Assembly: GCA_020200935.1 (NCBI GenBank)
Contig: JAIVHR010000208.1
Coordinates: 1,187-11,643 of the forward strand
DNA from: Sphingomonadales bacterium
GTDB taxonomy: Bacteria > Pseudomonadota > Alphaproteobacteria > Sphingomonadales > Sphingomonadaceae
Direction: 5' to 3'
Length of the DNA: 10,457 nucleotides
Shown piece after piece: positions 1 to 4,959 of this stretch; positions within the stretch are counted from its first letter, which is position 1; each line of letters starts with the position of its first letter. Under the pieces are notes generated by a model. The model was given only the letters and a program-made list of their open reading frames with translations. It was not told where the DNA came from and made no database searches. A program made the translations under genes and the position numbers.

Positions 1-613
1 GTTCGGGATCGGGCGGCGGCGCTTGCTCGCCGCTCTCATGCGGATAGGCCGATATCTCTTCGCGCAAGGCGATCAGCCCCTCATCGGCGCTGGCCTCGAT
101 CTGCCGGTCGAGCTGTTCGAGCACGTGGCCATGCCATTCGGCGAGGTTGACGACCTGCGGCGCGAGGCCTTCGGGATGGAGCGCCAACCGCATTGCATTC
201 ATCGGCGGCTCGAGCATCGCGCCTGAAATCTGCTCGGTGAAGAAGCTGATCGCCTGGTTGGCGGCAATGATGTTCCAGTGGCGATCGACGGCGATCGCCG
301 GGAAGGGCATGTGGCCGGAGAGGATATGCTCGATCGAGGCCTGTGCGCGCTGCATCGCCGGATCGTCGAGCGTCCGCTCGCCATGGCGCGGCGCGAAGCC
401 CGCCGCCTTCAATATCCCGTTGCGCGCGCGCAACGGGATGTCGAGCTGTTCGGCGAGCCGCTCGATCGTCCCCGGGCTCGGCTGCGAGCGGCCGGTCTCG
501 ATGAAGCTCAGATGGCGCGGCGAGATGTCGGCATCGAGCGCCAGCGCCATCTGGCTCAACCGGCGTCTCTCGCGCCAGTGTCGGATCTGCTGGCCAGCGG
601 GAACGGTGGACAT
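1..613 (-). CDS. XRE-family transcriptional regulator with MmyB-like C-terminal domain (3' end cut by window edge)
   Basis: The frame is open from ATG at 613 to the left edge with no stop; 204 codons are visible, so the C-terminus is missing. Residues about 5-60 form a helix-turn-helix of the Cro/C1 (XRE) type: the stretch QQIRHWRERRRLSQMALA is followed by DISPRHLSFIETGRSQPS, the usual recognition-helix region. The text after it (PLRARNGILKAAGFAP, then MPFPAIAVDRHWNIIAANQA) matches the linker and the start of the MmyB-like/PAS-like ligand domain. Full-length relatives are about 260-280 residues. The start is supported by AGGAGA about 10 bases upstream. It diverges from the membrane-protein gene at 827, and a perfect inverted repeat between them is a plausible operator. 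Such regulators commonly act as local repressors of the adjacent divergent gene; the ligand is unknown. A 26-base perfect palindrome lies inside the gene (414-439). Confidence 0.88.
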   Translation of the reverse strand, partial: MSTVPAGQQIRHWRERRRLSQMALALDADISPRHLSFIETGRSQPSPGTIERLAEQLDIPLRARNGILKAAGFAPRHGERTLDDPAMQRAQASIEHILSGHMPFPAIAVDRHWNIIAANQAISFFTEQISGAMLEPPMNAMRLALHPEGLAPQVVNLAEWHGHVLEQLDRQIEASADEGLIALREEISAYPHESGEQAPPPDPE

Positions 614-631
614 CTTCGTCGTCTCCTTACT

Positions 632-720
632 CGTGCTCCCGCAAAGGCGGGAGCCCAGGCCCGCACTGTCGGGATCACGCCGAATCGTCGGAACTAGATT
701 CCCGCCTGCGCAGGAATACG
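632..720. repeat. Paired palindromic intergenic repeat (REPIN-like)
   Basis: Two 27-base arms in inverted orientation, 632-658 and 694-720, match at 19 of 27 positions after reverse complementing. Each begins with CGT and ends with AG, and each can form its own small hairpin (left arm GCTCCCGC pairing with GCGGGAGC). Differences at arm positions 4/23 and 5/22 are compensatory, so both inner stems are kept. It lies just upstream of the regulator's start codon, leaving only about 18 bases between repeat and ATG, so it may fall in that gene's leader or promoter. Confidence 0.7.
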
Positions 721-752
721 GCCCGGCTTACCCCCCTCCCCTCCGCAATTCC

Positions 753-769
753 ATTACCTCCAAGGTAAT
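753..769. promoter_or_regulatory. Candidate operator: perfect inverted repeat ATTACCT-CCA-AGGTAAT
   Basis: Seven-base arms match perfectly with a three-base spacer, in an AT-richer island of otherwise GC-rich sequence. The site lies in the 213-base divergent region between the XRE regulator and the membrane protein, 57 bases before the latter's start codon. Its size and symmetry suit a dimeric helix-turn-helix protein, so the simplest reading is that the adjacent regulator binds here. No convincing -35/-10 pair was identified around it. Confidence 0.6.
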
Positions 770-826
770 CGACGCTCCGCACGCGCCGCGCGATGATCGC
801 GCCGTCACAAGCGACAGGAGGAACCA

Positions 827-1228
827 ATGACCGTCGATTTCCTGAAGAAGATTCTATTGCTCGATGCCGCGGTCTGCGCGGCGATATTCGCCGTCGATGT
901 GCTGTTCACCGCACAGGTTTCGGCCGCGCTCGGCCTGGCGCCCGTCTATGTCGCCGCAGGCGGCTGGATCTGCCTCGGCGCGGCGATTTTGCTCGGCTAT
1001 GCGGGCACCCGCGCCGTTCCGCCGGCGCTGCTTGTCTGGCTGATCGTGTTCCTGAATGTCGACTGGGTGATCGCGAGTGTCGTCGTTTTCGAGATCGAAT
1101 TTGCCAACCTGACCGCGCTCGGCAAGGTCGTGCTACTCGGCCAGGCGGCGGCAACGCTCGCGATTGCGGCCGTCGAGGCCGGCGGCGCGCGCATGCTCGG
1201 CCACCGTCCGCAGACGGCCGCAGCCTGA
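827..1228 (+). CDS. Small integral membrane protein of unknown function (four predicted helices)
   Basis: 133 residues, nearly all hydrophobic, with four probable membrane segments at roughly residues 8-30, 38-58, 63-88 and 95-117. Acidic residues D47-like charges are rare; the short loops carry the few polar residues, and the C-terminus is a polar tail ending in alanines. The start is well supported by a strong AGGAGG at 816-821, five bases before ATG. I recognise no enzyme motif or named family. It diverges from an MmyB-type XRE regulator with a candidate operator between them, which suggests it is the regulator's direct target. It ends in TGA and is followed by a large inverted repeat facing the convergent glutaredoxin gene. 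Confidence 0.82.
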   Translation: MTVDFLKKILLLDAAVCAAIFAVDVLFTAQVSAALGLAPVYVAAGGWICLGAAILLGYAGTRAVPPALLVWLIVFLNVDWVIASVVVFEIEFANLTALGKVVLLGQAAATLAIAAVEAGGARMLGHRPQTAAA

Positions 1229-1250
1229 ACAATGCCGAGAAGTACTTGCC

Positions 1251-1333
1251 CCGTTCGTCCTGAGCGAAGTCGAAGGGCATGAGGCTGGCCACATCGCTCG
1301 CGGCCCGCCCTTCGACAGGCTCAGGACGAACGG
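1251..1333. repeat. Large inverted repeat between convergent genes, possible bidirectional terminator
   Basis: The left arm 1251-1277 and the right arm 1308-1333 are near-perfect reverse complements: both read CCGTTCGTCCTGAGC at the outer end and GTCGAAGGG at the inner end, differing only in the three or two bases between. The loop is about 30 bases. It sits between the stop of the membrane protein (1228) and the stop of the glutaredoxin (1362). There is no clear U-tract, so an intrinsic terminator role is inference; the form is that of a dispersed palindromic repeat pair widespread in proteobacterial genomes. Confidence 0.72.
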
Positions 1334-1361
1334 ATTGCAGGTCGCGGGAGCCTATATCCGG

Positions 1362-1697
1362 TCAGTCCGCGGCGGAAACCTTGACGCCCTTCTTCTCGAG
1401 CAGTTCGGGCAGTTCGCCGCTTTCGTACATTTCCATCATGATGTCCGAACCACCGACGAATTCGCCCTTCACATAGAGCTGCGGGATGGTCGGCCAGTTG
1501 GAATATTGCTTGATGCCCTGGCGGACCTCCTGGTCCTGCAGCACGTCGACGCTTTCGAATTCGACGCCGCAATGTTCGAGAATCGCGATCGCACGGCTCG
1601 AAAAGCCGCATTGCGGGAAGAGCGGCGAGCCCTTCATGAACAATACGACATCGTTGCCTTTGACGGTCTCGTCGATGCGGGATTGGGGATCGGACAT
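1362..1697 (-). CDS. grxD: Monothiol glutaredoxin, Grx4/GrxD family
   Basis: 111 residues, the usual length of single-domain Grx4 proteins. The active-site CGFS lies at residues 30-33, preceded by the conserved lysine of LFMKGSPLFPQ. The glutathione-binding WPTIPQLY is at 68-75 and GGSDI at 82-86. Monothiol CGFS glutaredoxins bind a glutathione-ligated [2Fe-2S] cluster as a dimer or with BolA and act in iron-sulfur cluster transfer and iron homeostasis in the cytoplasm. The gene follows bolA with a five-base gap, and its AGGAG overlaps the bolA stop region, so the two are almost certainly co-translated. Both partners of the known Grx-BolA complex are therefore produced together. Confidence 0.96.
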   Translation of the reverse strand: MSDPQSRIDETVKGNDVVLFMKGSPLFPQCGFSSRAIAILEHCGVEFESVDVLQDQEVRQGIKQYSNWPTIPQLYVKGEFVGGSDIMMEMYESGELPELLEKKGVKVSAAD

Positions 1698-1702
1698 GAC
1701 GG

Positions 1703-1942
1703 TTACTCCTCGTCGGGAATGACTGTGTGAATCTGCAGGGCATGGAGCGCCTCGCCCATCCGGTCGCCGAGCGCCGAGTAGACGAGCTGATGCTGGCTGA
1801 CGAGCGGCTTGTTGCGGAACTCGCGCGATGTCACGCGCACCGCATAATGGTCGCCGTCGCCGGCAAGATCGGTGATCTCGGCCGTCGCGCCGGGAATGCC
1901 GTCCTCGATCAGCTGCTTGATATGGTCAGCGTCCATGGCCAT
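1703..1942 (-). CDS. bolA: BolA family protein
   Basis: 79 residues with the BolA fold pattern: an N-terminal helix (IKQLIEDGIPGA), the DLAGDGDHYAVRVTS strand region, then FRNKPLVSQHQLVYSALG and the C-terminal MGEALHALQIHTVIP. The histidine in SQHQLVY is at the position that ligates the shared [2Fe-2S] cluster in BolA-glutaredoxin heterodimers. The ATG at 1942 is preferred over the in-frame ATG at 1936 because GGAG lies seven bases upstream of it. It follows the zeta inhibitor gene by four bases and precedes grxD by five. By sequence it is closer to the short BolA2/IbaG-like group than to E. coli BolA (105 residues). Confidence 0.94.
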   Translation of the reverse strand: MAMDADHIKQLIEDGIPGATAEITDLAGDGDHYAVRVTSREFRNKPLVSQHQLVYSALGDRMGEALHALQIHTVIPDEE

Positions 1943-1946
1943 CGGC

Positions 1947-2273
1947 TTACTCCAGCGCCTCGATCAGCTGGCGGCGCGCTTCGACGGTCTTTTCGTCGAT
2001 CTTGGCGCGGATCGCGTTGTCGTCGATTTCGCAATCGGCGGCGGTCAGGTCGCCCATCAGCTTGCGCACGACATCCTCGTCGCCGACTTCCTCGAAATCC
2101 GCCTGCACCACGGCCTTGGCATAAGCGTCGGTTTCCTCGGGAGTCAGCCCCATCAGCCCCGCCGCCCATTCGCCGAGCAGCCGGTTGCGCCGCGCGGTGA
2201 TCCGGAATTGCATTTCCTGATCATGCGCGAACTTGTTCTCGAAACCCTTTTCGCGATCCTTGAAGTCGGGCAT
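1947..2273 (-). CDS. F1-ATPase inhibitor zeta subunit (DUF1476)
   Basis: 108 residues beginning MPDFKDREKGFENKFAHDQ and continuing with QFRITARRNRLLGEWAAGLMG, then YAKAVVQADFEEVGDEDVVRKL, the recognisable pattern of the alphaproteobacterial zeta subunit described in Paracoccus denitrificans. There the N-terminal segment enters F1 and blocks ATP hydrolysis while allowing synthesis. An upstream in-frame ATG at 2306 would add 11 residues, but 2273 matches the family's N-terminus and has GGGGAG about 9-10 bases upstream. It is first in the tight zeta-bolA-grxD run. The strength of inhibition varies greatly between alphaproteobacteria, so its effect here cannot be inferred. Confidence 0.9.
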   Translation of the reverse strand: MPDFKDREKGFENKFAHDQEMQFRITARRNRLLGEWAAGLMGLTPEETDAYAKAVVQADFEEVGDEDVVRKLMGDLTAADCEIDDNAIRAKIDEKTVEARRQLIEALE

Positions 2274-2348
2274 CGCCCCGTTCTCCCCATGCCAAATCCG
2301 TCGCAACGGAAATAGGGACCGGCATCGCCCGGCGCAACGGGTCGCGCG

Positions 2349-3256
2349 TCAGTCGGCGATCCTGACCACGAGCTTGCCGATCGCCTTGCGGTCGCCGAGC
2401 CTGGCGATCGCCTCGCCGCCTTGCTCGAAGGCGAAGATCTCGGTGACCTTGGGCTGGATCTTGCCGGCCTTCCACATCGCGAAGAGCGCGGCGATATTCG
2501 CGGCATTGTGCTGGGGGTCGCGCGCCGCGAAGGCGCCCCAGAAGACGCCGCGCACATCGCAGCTCTTGAGCAGGGTGAGGTTGAGCGGGAGCTTCGGTAT
2601 GCCGGCCGGAAAGCCGATCACCAGATAGCGCCCTTCCCAGGCGATCGAGCGCAGCGCCGGCTCGCAATAATCGCCGCCGACCGCGTCATAGATCACATCG
2701 GCGCCGTTCGGGCCGACCGCATCCTTGAATTGCTGCGACAGCGCCTTCTGGCCGTCCTTGTCGAAGGGTCCGCGCGGATAGATCAGGACATCGTCGGCCC
2801 CGGCATCGCGCACGGCTTGCGCCTTTTCCTCCGAAGAGACCGCGCCGATCACGCGTGCGCCCATCGCCTTGCCTATCTCGACCGCCGACAGGCCGACGCC
2901 GCCCGCCGCGCCGAGCACGAGCAAAGTCTCGCCCTCCTTGAGCTCGCCGCGATCCTGCAGCGCATGGATCGTCGTGCCGTAGGTGAGCAGCAGCGCCGAG
3001 GCATCCTCGAAGCTGAGGCAAAGCCCTCGACCCCCTCGCCCACGGCGTCGATCACGCCCGCGACCTCGCCTCCCGGCGCGAAGGGCCGCTCGGGCTTGAA
3101 CTGATATTTGTCGACGATCATCAGCACGTCGGGATAGTTGATCGCGCAGGCCTTGACCGCGACGACGACCTCGCCGGGCTTGGGCTCGGGCTTGTCGAGT
3201 TCGCCGATCTCGAGCGTTTCGGGGCCGCCGGTAGCGCGCGACAACAGGGCTTTCAT
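2349..3256 (-). pseudogene. NADPH:quinone oxidoreductase (MDR superfamily), internal deletion and frameshift
   Basis: The N-terminal part (ATG 3256, GGAGAG upstream) reads 80 residues of a zinc-free medium-chain dehydrogenase GroES-like domain (MKALLSRATGGPE, then AINYPDVLMI and GGEVAGVIDAVGEGVEGFA). At about 3015-3019 the correct frame jumps: the next conserved segment SFEDASALLLTYGTTIHALQ is found two bases out of frame and continues for 221 residues to TGA at 2349. This part includes the nucleotide-binding AAGGVGLSAVEIGKA and the family's C-terminal IGKLVV. Roughly 33-36 residues normally lying between VEGF and SFEDA (the end of the GroES-like domain) are absent, so this is not a simple one-base error. 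The C-terminal part could be translated from ATG 2924 but would lack the catalytic domain. It lies 36 bases downstream of the hydrolase gene and was probably co-transcribed with it. Confidence 0.85.
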
Positions 3257-3292
3257 GCGATTCTCTCCAGTCGGGTCGGGTGTTCTATAGGA

Positions 3293-4126
3293 TCAACGGG
3301 CGGCCTCGGGAAAGGCCGGCAGCCGTTCGATATCGCCCGGATCGTGCTGGATAACGATGATCGCCTCGAGCGCCTCGTCGATCTGCATGAAGCGCTCCAT
3401 CGAGGCGAGCGTGTCGGCGCGGTCGGTGTTGAATTGCGGCACACCGCGATTCTCGATCTGCTCGCGGAAATGATAGAGATCGCCCGAAAGCAGCACGTCT
3501 CCGGTCTCAGGCAGCCGCACGAGCAGCGCCGAATGGCCGGGGGTGTGGCCGGGCGTGGCGACGATCGTCACCCTGCCATCGCCGAACACGTCATGGTCGC
3601 GGCTGAAATCAGCGATTGCCCCGCCACCGCTAATCCACGGGGCCAATTGCTGCGCGGCCGATTCGATCGGCCTGTCGCGGATCGCGGCGATGTCGTTGGC
3701 GCTCATCAGCAGTGTGGCGCCGGGAAAGTCGGCCGCCTGCCCGATATGATCGTCGTGATAGTGGCTGAGACCGACGAAGCTGATATCCGACGGCGACAAT
3801 TCGAGATCGCCAAGCTGTTCGACGATCGTCCGCTCGATCGAGACGGTGAAGACGCCCTGCGTCATCGATGTTCCCTTGAGCGCGGCCGGCAGCCCGGTAT
3901 CCCAGAGCAGATAGCGATCGCCATTGCGGATCAGGTAGCAGCTGTCGGTGAGGGTGCGCGGCTCTCCATCGTAAAGATGCGCATCGGAAAACGGCCCGGT
4001 ATCGCTGAGCTCGATGGTGCCGCAATCGAGCCGCCACATCTCGATCGTCGGTTCGGCATCCTGCGCCGACAGGGGCCCCGCGAATGCCAGTCCTGCCAGC
4101 CCGATCCCCAACGCTTGCCATTTCAT
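3293..4126 (-). CDS. Secreted metallo-beta-lactamase-fold hydrolase, N-acyl homoserine lactonase-like
   Basis: 277 residues. Residues 1-21 are a Sec signal peptide (MKWQALGIGLAGLAFAGPLSA, predicted cleavage before QDAEP), so the enzyme is likely periplasmic. The dinuclear metal motif HYHDDH is at 122-127 (H122, H124, D126, H127), with further ligands in TPGHTPGH (H194), LSGDLYH (D216) and IIVIQHDP (H261): the full set seen in AHL lactonases of the AiiA type. ATG 4126 is preferred over ATG 4132 because AAGGGG abuts the latter and stands six bases before the former. Longer in-frame starts would hide the signal peptide. Substrate cannot be read from the sequence; a lactone hydrolase is likely, quorum quenching only possible. 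It diverges from the beta-barrel gene and precedes the broken quinone oxidoreductase. Confidence 0.87.
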   Translation of the reverse strand: MKWQALGIGLAGLAFAGPLSAQDAEPTIEMWRLDCGTIELSDTGPFSDAHLYDGEPRTLTDSCYLIRNGDRYLLWDTGLPAALKGTSMTQGVFTVSIERTIVEQLGDLELSPSDISFVGLSHYHDDHIGQAADFPGATLLMSANDIAAIRDRPIESAAQQLAPWISGGGAIADFSRDHDVFGDGRVTIVATPGHTPGHSALLVRLPETGDVLLSGDLYHFREQIENRGVPQFNTDRADTLASMERFMQIDEALEAIIVIQHDPGDIERLPAFPEAAR

Positions 4127-4246
4127 CGCCATCCCCTTTCGCCGTTGCCGCCCTCTACTAGCAGGCGATCGTCGGGATGGGCCAGAGGCGCCTTTCCCGT
4201 CCGTTTGCCGCAAGTTCGATTCCGCCCGGCGCAAGGCGCTTCCGCG

Positions 4247-4262
4247 TTAACGCGCCTTTAAC
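4247..4262 (+). promoter_or_regulatory. Candidate CtrA-binding site TTAA-N7-TTAAC
   Basis: TTAA at 4247-4250, seven bases, then TTAAC at 4258-4262: an exact match to the consensus of the alphaproteobacterial cell-cycle regulator CtrA. The first half also lies in a 12-base palindrome CGCGTTAACGCG (4243-4254). It is 57 bases before the ATG of the outer-membrane gene, a distance at which CtrA sites often overlap the -35 region. It is also 120 bases upstream of the divergent hydrolase gene. No clear -10 element follows, so function is inferred. Confidence 0.55.
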
Positions 4263-4318
4263 CATAAGCGCGCACTTCTCGCCTTTCCGGGGGCGAGACA
4301 TCGAGCGAGGACCGAATC

Positions 4319-4945
4319 ATGAACCGCATTATCCTGTCGGCCGCCACTGCCGCCGCCCTTTCCGCCGCTCTTTCAGCCGGCCCGGCGAACGCCCAGTCGC
4401 TGCCCTTCGTGCCCGACATCTATATGGGCCTAGAGGCCGGCACCGGCGAACGCACGGCCAGCCGATTCGGCGAGCCGGGCGCGATCACTTCCTCCAACGA
4501 GAGCAACGGCGTCGATTACGGCGCCTTTGTCGGCATCGAGCTGCCGAGCTTTCCGCTGGGCTATTTCGCGGTCGAGGCAGGGGTCGGCGATTCGACCGGC
4601 GAGACGACGGCGATCGTCACCGACGGCGCCGCGCAGCGCGAGGTGACGAGCCAGGCACGCTTCAACTGGAGCGGCACGGCGCGGCTCGGTCTCGAACCGG
4701 CATTGGGCTTCGCGGCCTACGGTATCGCCGGCTATGGCGGCGAGCAGGTCGATGTGACGGTGACCGATGTCGCGACCGGCGTGTCCTTCGAGGGCGACGA
4801 TTCGATGGACGGCATCATCTACGGCCTCGGCGCCAAATACGATGTCGGCCGCGATGTCAGCATCCGCGCCGAATATCGTCACCGCGAAACCAGCGGCGCT
4901 TACGATCCCGAACAATTCATGGTCGGCGCATACGTCAGCTTCTGA
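4319..4945 (+). CDS. Outer-membrane beta-barrel protein (OmpA-like/porin-fold family)
   Basis: 208 residues. Residues 1-25 are a Sec signal peptide ending ANA before Q26. The rest shows alternating strands: YMGLEAGTGERTASRF, NGVDYGAFVGIELP, YFAVEAGVG, ARFNWSGTARLGLEP, FAAYGIAGYGGEQVDV, IIYGLGAKYDVG, SIRAEYRHRETSG, ending FMVGAYVSF. The final phenylalanine is the usual BAM recognition residue. The pattern fits an eight-stranded barrel of the OmpA N-terminal/Omp25 type, without a peptidoglycan-binding domain. The start is supported by GAGGA seven bases upstream. A consensus CtrA box precedes it, suggesting cell-cycle control. It probably serves in envelope structure or as a surface protein; there is no evidence of a pore. 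Confidence 0.87.
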   Translation: MNRIILSAATAAALSAALSAGPANAQSLPFVPDIYMGLEAGTGERTASRFGEPGAITSSNESNGVDYGAFVGIELPSFPLGYFAVEAGVGDSTGETTAIVTDGAAQREVTSQARFNWSGTARLGLEPALGFAAYGIAGYGGEQVDVTVTDVATGVSFEGDDSMDGIIYGLGAKYDVGRDVSIRAEYRHRETSGAYDPEQFMVGAYVSF

Positions 4946-4959
4946 GCGACGGCTCGCCA

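Noticed and set aside
147..830. 227-codon plus-strand frame
   Set aside because: It is antisense to the regulator and runs through the intergenic repeat and operator; no start signal or protein family is visible.
2274..2306. Longer start for the ATPase inhibitor at 2306
   Set aside because: The added residues (MRRIWHGENGA) are not family-like, and the ribosome-binding site suits the start at 2273.
2873..2924. Treating the C-terminal half of the quinone oxidoreductase as a separate gene starting at ATG 2924
   Set aside because: In-frame conserved family sequence continues upstream of this ATG to about 3014, so it is a fragment of one broken gene.
3344..4261. 305-codon plus-strand frame
   Set aside because: It is antisense to the metallo-beta-lactamase gene, which has a signal peptide and all metal ligands; the plus frame has no recognisable domain.
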